From assembly GCA_024734495.1 (NCBI GenBank), contig JALMQS010000069.1:1562216-1626215 (forward strand): a stretch of 64,000 bases of DNA, given 5' to 3'. The notes under the pieces are model-generated. The model did not search any database and had not been told where the DNA came from. It was given only the letters and a program-made list of their open reading frames with translations. The stretch's first letter is position 1; the number at the start of each line of letters is the position of its first letter. Positions 10,351-20,289 of the stretch are shown here, piece after piece. This DNA is from Forficula auricularia. Taxonomy: Eukaryota; Arthropoda; Insecta; Dermaptera; Forficulidae. Position numbers and translations under genes: made by a program.

Positions 10351-10610
10351 TAGTGAGCCCCTATGTCATAGATGTAATATCCTGTCCAAATTTCATGTTT
10401 CTATGTCCAGTGGTTCTGTCTGTTTTGATGATGAGTGAGTGAGTGTATCGGGCAAAGATTTTTATATATGTGACCTTCTCCGAGAAAAGGGACCTAGTGT
10501 GTCAAAAAAATGGTTTGGACTTAAGAGTGGATTCTGGTACCTAAAAGGGTGTAGAATAAGATGAAATGAGTTAGATTTCTGATAAAAATTTATTTACCCC
10601 AAAAAAACGT
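10351..10610. other. unassigned spacer
   Basis: Contains AGTGAGTGAGTG at 10433-10445 but no gene or clear element boundary. Confidence 0.3.
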
Positions 10611-10892
10611 ACAAAACGAACTAATATATAGATATATTTCGGGGCATAAGCCCATCTTCAGGAGTTTACAGAGGAAACTGAATACAAAAATACAAAAATG
10701 CTTTACAAGTAAATTTCTTAATTTCTCCCTCTTCTCTTATTGTTAAAATTAAGAAATTTACTTGTAAAGCATTTTTTATATTTTTGTATTGTGTTTCCTC
10801 TGTAAACTCCTGAAGATGGGCCTATACCCTGAAATATATATATAGATTCATGCTAAACAAGCATCTTTTATTTTTGTGAAACCTACCTAGTG
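10611..10892. mobile_element. hairpin element with CTGAAGA cores
   Basis: Inverted arms centre on about 10735: GTTTCCTCTGTAAACTCC and its inverse, plus CTTTACAAGTAAATTTCTTA and its inverse. Hammerhead-like cores are at 10632-10664 (minus) and 10805-10846 (plus). The right side continues into TTTGTGAAACCTACCTAG, the outer-arm sequence shared with 33211-33328. The outer left arm and the tail are not found, so this copy is truncated or rearranged. Confidence 0.6.
10632..10666 (-). ncRNA. hammerhead-like motif
   Basis: The minus strand reads CTGAAGA, an extra T, GGGC-TTAT-GCCC, C, GAA, ATATAT, C. Helix II is four perfect GC pairs. The partner on the plus strand (10809-10835) has the GGG/CCC stem with an extra T before GAAA. 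Confidence 0.4.
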
Positions 10893-11397
10893 TTTTATAT
10901 TTTAAATTTTAAAAAGTTTCAAAATTTTCTTTACTTTATTATTTAGAGTTAACTACATAGTTATGTTTGCTGAGAAAATAGATCGGTTCTTCGGTTAGGA
11001 TATGTTTTTCAAAACGTGATATACTTTATTAGTGATTTATCTATTTTTCACCACGGGATATCTTAAGTTAGAAAGCTAAAACTAGAAACAAAGATGTAGT
11101 TTATTTGTTTAATTGAAACCATTCAATAACACTCTATATAATGATACGATTTTTTTTCTCTGATTTTCTACATTTTTTCTAAATGGAAATTGTAAATCTC
11201 AAAGAGCCCAACATTTTCAGGTGAATTCAATACTCAAACCACCAGCCATTTGTATTCCTGTACCATATCAACTAGCCCCTTAAACTTAGTCAACAATATA
11301 TACGCATGTGAAGAAAACAAGACTATCCTCATCGTATTTACTTTACCATGCAGTTTATGGTGAAGTATTGTAATCAAAAAATTATGTATATACGAGC
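10893..11397. other. unassigned AT-rich sequence
   Basis: No supported gene. The minus frame at 11234-11503 runs through a repeat and is not credible. Confidence 0.35.
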
Positions 11398-11480
11398 TTT
11401 TCGTGAGTGCCTTCGGCACGCCCTCGAAGCTCGGCCCTCCGGGCTGGTGCCCTGGCGGGCAGCGTCTCGGTCCAAAAATT
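11398..11480 (+). repeat. GC-rich structured repeat, copy X
   Basis: GTGCCTTCGGCAC (a perfect 5-bp stem with a TTC loop) is followed by GCTCGGCCCTCCGGGCTGG and GCCCTGGCGGGCAGCG, then TCTCGG. Several short perfect GC hairpins occur in a row. Same module as at 9420-9500 and 26455-26515. Confidence 0.55.
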
Positions 11481-11774
11481 TTATTCCTCTTAAAACACCA
11501 CACTCCAAATGTATATCTGTAAACTCCCGAAAATACATAGTTTCTTAAAAGTTTCGCCTCATTTTTGCCCTAAGAATAACAAAATTTAGATTTTTAAAAA
11601 ATTATAAAAAGTGGCAAATTATTAAAAAATAAACAAATAATATATAAAATACAAATCAATTAAGATGTGATTAATTTATTTTTCTGTGCACAAAGAAAAG
11701 CGAATTGAATATTTAATTTTTGAGGGGTGAGGGGGGGGAATAATTATCAATATATTTAATGTTTCTTAATTTAT
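11481..11774. other. unassigned spacer
   Basis: AT-rich, with a G-run near 11728-11738; nothing recognised. Confidence 0.3.
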
Positions 11775-12000
11775 TGTTGGATATTTTGGGATATATTTGG
11801 GAGCTGTATAAAGTAAAGACACATATATTTAGATAAAATAGTATTTATTGAATAGTAATGATTATCAGAGAGAGGTCAGGTGAGGAGTGGAGAGGAACCG
11901 CTAGGTGAACATATGATAAGAGGAGAACATATGATAAGGAGAGGGGAGCAGGGCGGACAAGCGGTAGCCCTTTAAGACTGAGGTTGTTATAACTTCAACA
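11775..12000 (-). repeat. copia 3' LTR
   Basis: 226 bp and, as read, identical to the other LTR. It overlaps the end of the polyprotein frame, whose stop codon (11995-11997) lies inside it. It contains a direct repeat GAACATATGATAAG (about 11907 and 11925). Confidence 0.95.
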
Positions 12001-15000
12001 CCCCCTCTCAAACGAAGTCTTCGCCCCTTTTTCAATTCCAAAATTTATAAGACATTTTTCATGTTTCTCACATGATAGGGGCTTGGTTAAAACGTCGGCT
12101 GGCATTTCTTCTGAGGGCAAATATCCGATTTCAATATTTTTATTTTTAAGGCATTCACGAACAAAATGATGTTTAATATCTATGTGTTTTGTACGTGAAT
12201 GGTACATCGGGTTTTCTGCCAATCTACTGGCTCCTTGGCTATCACTGCTGATGTGTACAGGAGAAGTCGACAATCCGATATTGGTTAAAAATCTTCCTAG
12301 ATGTATTGCTTCTTTTGCTGCTTCTGTTAGCGCCATATATTCTGCTTCGACAGTTGAAAGAGCAACGGTCTGTTGCTTTTTAGCTTCCCAAGATATGGCA
12401 GCTCCTCCAAAAGTAAATACATATCCAGAATACGATTTTCTATCAACAGGGCAATTTCCCCAATCGGCGTCGGCATATCCTTTTAATTTCTCCTTTGTTC
12501 TTGCGAATTTCAAATGATTGTCAATTGTTCCTTTTAGATATCGCAGCACTCTTTTTGCAGCTTGCCAGTGATCTTCATTGTAACAATTGTTGAATTGGCT
12601 CAAGGAATTCACCGCATAACTAATGTCTGGACGTGTGCCAACTGCTAAGTACAATAAGGATCCAATTAATTCCCTAAAAGGAAGTTTTCTTGATTCTTCA
12701 TTAATCGTTTCAGGCTTTATTAGCTTTCTTGAAGGATCCAGAGGTGTTGCTACGGGTTTGCAATCATTCATTTTATATTTTGTCAAAAGATCTAAAATAT
12801 ATTTCTTTTGCGATAGACATATTTCATTTTTCTTCTCATCATAATTAAATTCGATTCCTAGGAAGTATTTAATTAAACCCAGGTCTTTCATCTTGAATTT
12901 TTGCATCAAACTTTTCTTGATTTCGCTGATTAATTTCGTGTTTTTATATATAAGAATTATATCATCAACGTAGATTCCTAAAAACATGAATTCTCCTTTT
13001 TCCTTTTTAATGTAAAGGCATGGGTCATAGTCACTTGCTTTGAATCCTAGTTTCACTAAAGTTTCATCCAGTTTCTTAAACCATTGTCTTCCGGATTGTT
13101 TCAGGCCATACAAAGCTTTCTTTAAGGCACACACTTTGTTGCCTTGGTTCATATCATTCAGCATTTTCGATGCTTCATTTTTTATTAAAATATCTTTCGA
13201 TTTCTTCATTTTTAATAAATTTTCCTTTAAATTTTCTGGAATCTCCATATATAATGGTTTATCCAAATCTCCATTTAAATATGCCGTTTCCACATCCAAT
13301 TGGTGAACTTTCATCTCCAGTTGAACACTTAACGCCATTAGCATTCGAATTGTACTAAGTCGAATGACTGGTGCGAACGTGTCTTCGAAATCGACTCCTG
13401 GTCTTTGCGCGTAGCCTTTTGCAACGAGTCGTGCTTTCTTCCTTTCGAGAGTTCCGTCAGAATTTAATTTATTTTTAAAAACTAAACGGCTTCCTATAAT
13501 TTCTTGATTAGAGGGGCGATTACATATATTCCATGTTTTATTTTTAATTAGTGAAATATATTCGTTTAATATAGCATCACTCCATTCTTCTGAATTCGTG
13601 CTTGATTCACTTTCAGCATTGTATAAGATATTTTCATTCACTAATAAATTGCTTATTTGAATGTCTTCATCGTCAGTAATAATAATATCTTCCTCTCCCT
13701 CATCGGTTTCAGTAAGATTTTCTGAATCTTGATTCGAATCGGTGTTTTCTTCTGATACTGGCGCGGTTTTGTATTCCAATGCTGGCCTACCCTTTCTTCC
13801 AGTTTTTATTTTTCTGGGACGGCCTCTTGCTCTTTGCTGCAGTGGCTGTGTTGGAGCATCAGAGGTTTCTCTATCTTCATTTGGTTCATTTGGACCTAAT
13901 GGAATAAGATATTCGAGATAAGTTGAATTCTTTTCATCTTTTTCTAGATTTTCTTCTTTTTCGATCAAATCTTCATTCAGTATTTTTACATCTCGAGTTA
14001 TCTGGAATTTATTTTCATTAGTTAACCATACTCGATATCCTTTAGATTCTTCAGAATATCCTAGGAAAATACACGGTTTTGATCTTGGTTGAAATTTTCC
14101 TTTATTCGGTATTTTATTTAAAACAAATCCTCTTGATCCAAATGTCTTAAAATATGAAACTGTTGGCCGCTTACCTTTCCGCAGGTAAAATGGAACTTCA
14201 CCTTTTAGTGCGCTGTTCGGGCATCGATTTCTGATGTGAACTGCCGTATTAATAGCTTCTGCCCAAAAACGTTCAGGTAATTTTGCTTCAAGTAGCATAC
14301 ATCTTCCCATGTCCAATAATGTCCGATTCATTCGTTCAGAAACTCCATTTTGTTGAGGTGTATATGGTACTGTTAATCGTCTTTGAATTCCACATCTATT
14401 TAAATAATCTGAAAAATTTTTAGATACATATTCAGAACCATTATCAGTTTGGAAATTCTTAATTTTAAAACCAGTTTGTTTTTCAGTCCAATATTTAAAC
14501 CTTTTAAAGACACTTAAAGCTTGATTTTTATTTTTAAGAAAATACACTTCTGTCCATCTTGTTTTATCATCAATAAATGTTATGAAGTATCTAGCTCCTC
14601 CAACGGATTTATTTCTGAATGGACCACAAATATCAGAATGGATTATTTCGTTTATTTCAGTACTTCTATCACTGTTTGCAGGAAATGGCGATTGAGTCAT
14701 TTTTCCTTCTAAACATATTTCACACGCTGATAAATTTTCATTTGGGAATTTAAGTCCCAAAACTGAGTTGCTAGATTTTAATTTCTTCAAATCGTTTTCA
14801 TTTAAATGTCCAAAACGTCTGTGCCAAAGATTAATTCTTGAAGTGGGGTTTTCTACGTATTTTATTTCGTGAATTTTCTTTTCTTCTCTAATGTAATATA
14901 AATTATCTATTCTATCTGCTATTGCACTCACTACACCTTTAAAATCTGTAATTTTTGCAATATTTTTCGTAAATGTTACTTTGTAACCTTTTTCTGTTAT

Positions 15001-16038
15001 TTTTGATACTGACATAAGGTTTGTACGCAAATCAGGAACGTAGAGAGTATCATGCATCTTCACTACAGTAATTGAATTATTTACTGAGGTATTTATTTCA
15101 ATTTGACCTTTTTTAATTACATTTATAGCCGTAGAATTAGCTAAATTTACAATTTGATTTTGCGATTCTGAATTAATAAAATTTTCTTCTTGGAAAGTCA
15201 TATGTGATGAACATCCGCTATCAAGACACCATCTTTCGTCCTTTTTATTATTTGGATTTTCAAAAGTAGATAAAACTGTATTATAATTGCAATTATTTAC
15301 TTTTTTATTTAAATTCTGGAAACAATTCCTAGAAAGGTGCCCAAATATACCACACGAATTGCATTTTCCTTGAAAAAAGTTTTTCTTTGAATATTTATTT
15401 TTATCGTTGTACTTTTTATTTTTAAAATTAGGATTAAAATATTTTGTTGCAAGTGCGTTATCTTGTACATCTTTAGAATGCCTAGATTCACTTTCTTCTA
15501 TAATTTTAATTTTTAAAATTTCGGGTTTCAGTAATTCATCCCTTGATTCTATGGCACAACGAAAATTTTCAAAATTATCAGGAAGACTATACAGAAGCAT
15601 AATAGTTATTAAATCTTCATGAATTTCTATTTCAAGTTCATTTAATTTATCTATAATATCAAAGAATTTATTTAAGTGGTCTTTGATATTTTCATCGCAA
15701 TTCATTTTCTTTAAGATCAATTGTTTCAATAAATTTGCCTTACGGGCTGGTCCTTTCGATTGATAAATAGTATGCAATTTGGTCCATACCTCATTTGAAG
15801 ATTTACAATCTTTAATTTGTCTTAACTCCGAAGGATTAATTGATAGTATCAAGTCCGACATGGCTTTGGCATCATTTTTTGTCCATACAGCCGCTTGAGT
15901 TACATCCTCCATCTTGGTACAGCTTCCATTTACGTATTCCCAAAGATCATTTTTCGTTAATACAGCCTTCATCTGAATCTTCCAAGTGTCGAAATTATCC
16001 CGTCCGAGGGGCTCGATCTTCACTGAAGTCGTAGACAT
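11995..16038 (-). CDS. copia gag-pol polyprotein
   Basis: 1347 residues without a stop or frameshift. Domains in order: a Gag domain of the copia/UBN2 type (about 1-200); a CCHC zinc knuckle at C226, C229, H234, C239; the aspartic protease signature D273-S274-G275; a pre-integrase HHCC zinc site (H406, H411, C439, C442); the integrase core with D469, D532, E568 (exact D-35-E spacing); a reverse transcriptase with D915 and YVDD at 1023-1026; and an RNase H with D1190, E1231 and D1266. All catalytic residues are present, so it could be functional. It would be translated as one frame in the cytoplasm, self-cleaved, packaged in virus-like particles and integrated in the nucleus. The ATG at 16036-16038 lies about 100 bases downstream of the 5' LTR and gives the expected Gag start MSTTSVKIEPL. 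Confidence 0.97.
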   Translation of the reverse strand: MSTTSVKIEPLGRDNFDTWKIQMKAVLTKNDLWEYVNGSCTKMEDVTQAAVWTKNDAKAMSDLILSINPSELRQIKDCKSSNEVWTKLHTIYQSKGPARKANLLKQLILKKMNCDENIKDHLNKFFDIIDKLNELEIEIHEDLITIMLLYSLPDNFENFRCAIESRDELLKPEILKIKIIEESESRHSKDVQDNALATKYFNPNFKNKKYNDKNKYSKKNFFQGKCNSCGIFGHLSRNCFQNLNKKVNNCNYNTVLSTFENPNNKKDERWCLDSGCSSHMTFQEENFINSESQNQIVNLANSTAINVIKKGQIEINTSVNNSITVVKMHDTLYVPDLRTNLMSVSKITEKGYKVTFTKNIAKITDFKGVVSAIADRIDNLYYIREEKKIHEIKYVENPTSRINLWHRRFGHLNENDLKKLKSSNSVLGLKFPNENLSACEICLEGKMTQSPFPANSDRSTEINEIIHSDICGPFRNKSVGGARYFITFIDDKTRWTEVYFLKNKNQALSVFKRFKYWTEKQTGFKIKNFQTDNGSEYVSKNFSDYLNRCGIQRRLTVPYTPQQNGVSERMNRTLLDMGRCMLLEAKLPERFWAEAINTAVHIRNRCPNSALKGEVPFYLRKGKRPTVSYFKTFGSRGFVLNKIPNKGKFQPRSKPCIFLGYSEESKGYRVWLTNENKFQITRDVKILNEDLIEKEENLEKDEKNSTYLEYLIPLGPNEPNEDRETSDAPTQPLQQRARGRPRKIKTGRKGRPALEYKTAPVSEENTDSNQDSENLTETDEGEEDIIITDDEDIQISNLLVNENILYNAESESSTNSEEWSDAILNEYISLIKNKTWNICNRPSNQEIIGSRLVFKNKLNSDGTLERKKARLVAKGYAQRPGVDFEDTFAPVIRLSTIRMLMALSVQLEMKVHQLDVETAYLNGDLDKPLYMEIPENLKENLLKMKKSKDILIKNEASKMLNDMNQGNKVCALKKALYGLKQSGRQWFKKLDETLVKLGFKASDYDPCLYIKKEKGEFMFLGIYVDDIILIYKNTKLISEIKKSLMQKFKMKDLGLIKYFLGIEFNYDEKKNEICLSQKKYILDLLTKYKMNDCKPVATPLDPSRKLIKPETINEESRKLPFRELIGSLLYLAVGTRPDISYAVNSLSQFNNCYNEDHWQAAKRVLRYLKGTIDNHLKFARTKEKLKGYADADWGNCPVDRKSYSGYVFTFGGAAISWEAKKQQTVALSTVEAEYMALTEAAKEAIHLGRFLTNIGLSTSPVHISSDSQGASRLAENPMYHSRTKHIDIKHHFVRECLKNKNIEIGYLPSEEMPADVLTKPLSCEKHEKCLINFGIEKGAKTSFERGC
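12001..12010 (-). promoter_or_regulatory. polypurine tract of copia element
   Basis: The minus strand reads GAGAGGGGG immediately before the 3' LTR. It is the expected primer for plus-strand DNA synthesis and lies within the last codons of the polyprotein. Confidence 0.85.
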
Positions 16039-16119
16039 GGCTTTCGGAAACGTTTATAAAATTCTTCCAAGAATAAGAAAAGAATGAAAATTTCTTGATA
16101 ATTATTCTTTTTCAATTAA

Positions 16120-16133
16120 CTGGGCCCATAACC
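16120..16133 (-). promoter_or_regulatory. primer-binding site (initiator tRNA-Met half)
   Basis: The minus strand reads GGTTATGGGCCCAG directly after the 5' LTR. This is complementary to the anticodon-stem region of initiator tRNA-Met, the half-tRNA priming known for copia, rather than to a tRNA 3' end. Confidence 0.85.
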
Positions 16134-16359
16134 TGTTGGATATTTTGGGATATATTTGGGAGCTGTATAAAGTAAAGACACATATATTTAGATAAAATAG
16201 TATTTATTGAATAGTAATGATTATCAGAGAGAGGTCAGGTGAGGAGTGGAGAGGAACCGCTAGGTGAACATATGATAAGAGGAGAACATATGATAAGGAG
16301 AGGGGAGCAGGGCGGACAAGCGGTAGCCCTTTAAGACTGAGGTTGTTATAACTTCAACA
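16134..16359 (-). repeat. copia 5' LTR
   Basis: 226 bp, TG...CA ends, as read identical to the LTR at 11775-12000. It would hold the promoter for the genomic RNA; I do not see an unambiguous TATA box. Confidence 0.95.
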
Positions 16360-16998
16360 AAAATCAATTGGAGTCTTTCATTTCAAATAACAATTACAAT
16401 TATATTTCAAATTTGCCGCAAATATTCCGACGGCATCAGCGCTCCTGTCGGCAGCATTCTCTGAGCGTTGTTACAAATTAATCTAGGCTTTAATATATAG
16501 TATAATCAGTGGGCCCCTAGAAGACTAAAAATGCAAACTAACCACCCAAAATGGGTAGGGGGAGAGCCGTTATCTGGATTTAAATATAAGAGAGGGGTAT
16601 GGTAAAGTCATTTTGATGGCCACATTAGCTTATTTTAATTTATCAATAAGCTTAAGTATATGAAATTAAACAATATAATAAATGTATAATAAAATATATT
16701 ACAATAGTAGACCGCAACTTTTTTTGTGATTCAGCCTACTTGCTGAAGCCGTTTGGTGAATTTCTAGCTCCTAAATTATTTATTATTTGGGGAAATTCGG
16801 AGTAACGTAGGTACAGACAAAACCTTAGTTTTATTTATAAAATAAAATAAATAAAAATAAATAGTATATAGATTATGAAAAATTTTCGTTCAAGTTTCAA
16901 TGCTTTAGAACGAAATTTTAACCTTCTTAAAATTTCTATAAAAAAATAACTTGTGTACGTAAAACTAGTGTGAATATCAAAACGAAATTTCACATGTA
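16360..16998. other. unassigned, with interspersed repeat fragments
   Basis: About 16500-16640 matches, in reverse, fragments of the repeat at 20290-21080 and 30225-31020 (GGTAAAGTCATTTTGATGGC, CACATTAGCTTATTTT). No gene seen. Confidence 0.4.
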
Positions 16999-17290
16999 GT
17001 TTTTTTTTTTAATGAAAATGATGAGAGAAGGAGTTACACCTAAAAGGTGCATCCCTAAAGGCCTAGTTTGGCCCCTCCATGGTGAAAAGAAGAATAGGGA
17101 ATTTTATGAGCTGGGTAGGAGTCGAAGGTATCTGTGGATGCGGGTCTTAAACAGCTGAAGGTTATAGCGGGGAAGACAGTAGCTGGATGCCAGTTCCAGT
17201 CTCTGGAGGTCATAGGGATAAAAGAGTTGACAAAAGCGCTGATTCGATTTTTTTCCAATTTGACTGCTGAGCGTTCGAAAATCGCGTGTT
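16999..17290 (-). pseudogene. LINE 3' end with reverse-transcriptase C-terminus
   Basis: The same family as 28458-28967, inverted. The minus-strand frame keeps ISAFVNSFIPMTSRDWN and, after a frameshift, YNLQLFKTRIHRYLR, the conserved C-terminus of CR1/jockey-type polymerases. The 3' end reads AAAAGGTGTAACTCC...ATCATTTTCATT, with an A-run (a T-run at 16999-17010 on the plus strand). Strongly 5'-truncated and not coding. Confidence 0.8.
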
Positions 17291-17559
17291 TCTCGTAAAG
17301 AGGGCTTTAGTGGGTTCCTTCGTTGACTCTTTTAAAGGAGAGAAGAAGATCCTTCGAGTATTCTTGTCCTGGAAAATTGTTCATACAGTTCTTTAAAAAT
17401 ATTAGGAGAAATAAATAAATTCTTTGATAAAAAATTTGAATTTTTTAAAAATATTTATTCTTCTTTTTAACAATTTTCTTTGTTTTACTAACGTTACAGA
17501 GCGATATATCTCGATTGTATAGATGTTGAATGAAAAAAGAAAAAAATGTTTCTCTACTA
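17291..17559. other. unassigned spacer
   Basis: No recognised element. It runs into the GC-richer block. Confidence 0.3.
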
Positions 17560-18075
17560 GCGATAGAAAGAGAGAGTATTGAAATACCGTTCCATTTTTT
17601 TTCTGCTAAACTGAATGTCGGATATATAAAGGCAGGTGCGAAGCCCAATTTAGCCAACAGGGTTCGCTCGCGCAGAACTTATATCGTACTCCTTCCCCTA
17701 GAAACACCGTTTCAGGGAACATCCCTCACTCAATCAGGATGTATATGGGGTGTGTAGAGTACCCCCCATACATGCATATACGGGGGATGTGAAATGCGAA
17801 CATGGACTTGAAGCCAGTCGAGCGCAGTTGGATAGATACAGGGTGGGAGCCAGCCCTTTATTTAGCCAGGGCTTATCAGCAGAGCAATACAAACACATCC
17901 GGGAAAAGGAAACCACGCTTACCATCTCTTTCGCTTATATTATTTTTAAAATTTTATCATATATGGATTTAAGGGCTTGTATTAGGCAGGTAGTGGGTGA
18001 GTGGGGTTTTTTTATATTTAAAACTAGCTTCAAGGCCGCCTTCGGCGGGCCTTTTGCTAGCCAGGGAGCTTCTTT
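17560..18075. other. GC-richer block of unknown nature
   Basis: Markedly richer in G+C than its surroundings. It has short inverted segments (TATATGGGGTGTGTAGAGTA/CCCCCCATACATGCATATAC; CTTCAAGGCCGCCTTCGGCG/GGCC; AGCCCTTTATTTAGCCAGGGCT). Several overlapping frames are open (about 17530-17757 and 17750-18091 plus; 17734-17925 minus), but none resembles a protein I know. It may be an RNA-like or transposon-derived module. Confidence 0.3.
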
Positions 18076-18404
18076 ATTGATGTTTTATTAGTTACAGAGA
18101 ATAAATATAATTGTTTTATTATAAAGTCTTAAATAGATATAATTTGAGATTCTATTTAAATGCAATATACACTCATAACAAATAAGATGAAACAAATATT
18201 TAAATGTATTAAAAATCCACTTGTTATCATTAAGGGGAAAATAAAATAAAAAGTGATATTATATGTAGGTATTATTATAGATAAGAAGACTTGGAAATTA
18301 CAATTATTATTCATTTTGCTAGACACAAAATTATATATAATCTATTTATAAAAAATTCTCTTATTCTCAAGCTTGAGTTGTTTATCATAAAAGAATTTAG
18401 TCTT

Positions 18405-18770
18405 ATTGATTTTAAGTCGATTCTTCCACGTTTTCAGTAGAGGTTGCCATTAATAGTCAAAACATAAAAATGGAATGCAATAAGGTTATTCCTCTAGTAT
18501 TAGATAAGAATCGAAAGTTATTTTTGATTTTAAGTCGATTCCTCCATGTCTTCACCAATGGCTACCAATAAAAACCGAAACGTCAAAAATCGAATGTAGA
18601 ATGGTTATTCCTCGGCTGTTAAATGAGAATCGATCATTATTTTTGAATTAAAGTCAACATGAATTGCAAATTGCAAGTGATATCTGATTAATAATAAAGA
18701 AATAAACATATTAACATTTCAAATGAATTTGGATAAAGTTTAGCAACGATCCGTTGCAGTTTATTTTTTT
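18405..18770 (+). repeat. ~120-bp tandem repeat
   Basis: Two clear units beginning TTTTAAGTCGATTC (about 18408 and 18528) and a decayed third at about 18646. The end, through GCAACGATCCGTTGCAG (about 18743), matches in reverse the segment at about 35900-36090. This is an interspersed family with a variable unit number. Confidence 0.6.
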
Positions 18771-19093
18771 AATTTTTGTTTTTAAATGTACTTTAAAAAA
18801 AATAGATAGTTTTTTTAAATCTTTTTTCATTATTAAATTCTTCTTCAACGATAATGTGGTTAGAACTATTAAGAATGAATGGCACTCAAACATCTGACAA
18901 ACAGGGCCGCCTTTTCCAATTTTCCGGGCAACTTTTCCAATTTTTTTTTACGTATTAACCTGAATTGGACTATTACGAATATTTTTTAAAAAAAATTAGC
19001 CAAATTGGTCCAGGCATTTGAGAGATCTGCGCTTACAAAGAAACAGAAATTCATTTTTATTATATAGATAATTCCAAACATTCAATAAATATT
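18771..19093. other. unassigned spacer
   Basis: No gene; T/A-rich runs and a short ACAGGGCCGCC patch near 18900. Confidence 0.3.
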
Positions 19094-19405
19094 AGATTTG
19101 ACAAATCAGAGGAAAATAGGAACAATTAAACAGTGTTAAAACATTCGATCAATTGCGACGTTGAAGAGTCTGGTTGAATCCATTGCTGGCTACTCTAAAT
19201 AATTGATAGTATTGTATAAATGAGTGTGTTCATGTTGATATCTATATATGTATTCTAAATGGTAAGAAGATAAATGACAAAAAGTGTTTTGTGAAATTGA
19301 TCAAGAGCCTGATCAAGCCATAATAAATTGCCGAAACGTCGCAATTGATCGAATGTTTTAACACTGTTTAATTGTTCCTATTTTACTCTGATTTGTCAAA
19401 TCTAA
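19094..19405. mobile_element. hairpin element with degenerate core
   Basis: Arms of about 75 bp: TTAGATTTGACAAATCAGAG...CAATTGCGACG and the inverse, ending CTCTGATTTGTCAAATCTAA at 19405. The right inner arm carries CTGATCA, an extra A, a GC-closed loop, GAA, ACGT, C (about 19312-19350). The same order as the hammerhead-like motifs, but the essential G8 is C, so it should be inactive. Confidence 0.55.
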
Positions 19406-19873
19406 AATTTAAATAATAGAACTGAATAATAATAATAATTCAATAAATAATCCTAATTAAATATTATTATTCCATGAAAAATGTTTTTTTCTTCTTTTTT
19501 TCATGCTTTTATTGAACTTGTTTCAGTTTGTCTGGATACATGGGCACCAGAAGGGGATGCAAGAAGGTGCACTTGCACCCCCTGTCATGAAAGAAAATAC
19601 ACAGAAAAAAATTAAGAATTGATTTGAATTTGAAATTAACTTACTTGACATAACATAATTGTCTAATATTATATGCCTACCTATAATTATATAAGGATGA
19701 CCTATTATAAATTATATTTTTAGTGTGCACCACTCTGAAAATAATCCTGCCGTCTCTCATGTCTGGATAGAATTTTGTAATCAAAAAAAGTATTAAAACT
19801 GTTAATGTTAAGAGAGTCAAACAATAATACACTCATCGTTAAATGAAATGATAATTTTTCAAGGATTTCTAAA
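19406..19873. other. unassigned spacer
   Basis: AT-rich with AAT microsatellite at 19428-19440; nothing recognised. Confidence 0.3.
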
Positions 19874-20128
19874 ATGTATTTTTAAATGACTTATAAGATT
19901 TGACTTTCATGAAAAGGCTTTTGGGCAATGAGCACACTTTAAGGGCCTCTCCGCTGTATGTGTCATTAAATGATTTATGAGAGTAGATTTGTGTGAGAAG
20001 CGTTTTTCACACTGACCACAGCTAAAGAGCCTCTCCCCTGTATGTGTCCTTAAATGGCTTGTGAGATTAGATTTGTATGAGAAGCGTTGTTCACACTGAC
20101 CACAGCTAAAGGGCCTCTCCCCTGTATA
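19874..20128 (-). pseudogene. C2H2 zinc-finger fragment
   Basis: Minus-strand translation gives two complete fingers: FSCGQCEQRFSYKSNLTSH, LRTHTGERL, FSCGQCEKRFSHKSTLINH, then LMTHTAERPLKCAHCPKAFS. Finger 3 is cut by a TGA directly after AFS (about 19908-19910), with the rest of the finger (KSNLISHLKIH) still readable beyond it. The linkers TGERP/TGERL are canonical. Upstream an in-frame stop lies just before TGERPF, with only a weak splice acceptor. It looks like a retained fragment of a zinc-finger gene rather than an intact exon. Confidence 0.8.
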
Positions 20129-20289
20129 CTTCTATCGAGTAGCTTTTTTCAAATTCTATCTATAAATTTCTCATTTTTTCAAACAAAGGTATTTTTTTCA
20201 ATGATATAGGATTTTTATATAAATCATAATACAAGCAACAAAGAACATAATGATTGCTGATAAAAACTGTACATTAAAAAGAAAAAATA

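Larger units (their letters stand above)
11775..16359 (-). mobile_element. full-length Ty1/copia retrotransposon
   Basis: 4585 bp, bounded by two 226-bp LTRs that begin TGTTG and end CAACA. By eye the LTRs are identical base for base, implying recent insertion or gene conversion. It encodes one intact gag-pol frame. A primer-binding site complementary to initiator tRNA-Met and a purine tract are in the expected places. The 5-bp flanks are TTTAT (11770-11774) and AAAAT (16360-16364), so the usual target duplication is not seen. That could reflect mutation, or recombination between copies. Confidence 0.95.

Noticed and set aside
12182..15622. Plus-strand frames across the copia element
   Set aside because: They are antisense shadows of the intact polyprotein frame on the minus strand.
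17734..17925. Overlapping open frames on both strands in the GC-richer block as a possible gene
   Set aside because: Lengths are 63-113 residues, there is no recognisable domain, and frames in opposite directions overlap, as expected by chance in a locally GC-rich stretch.
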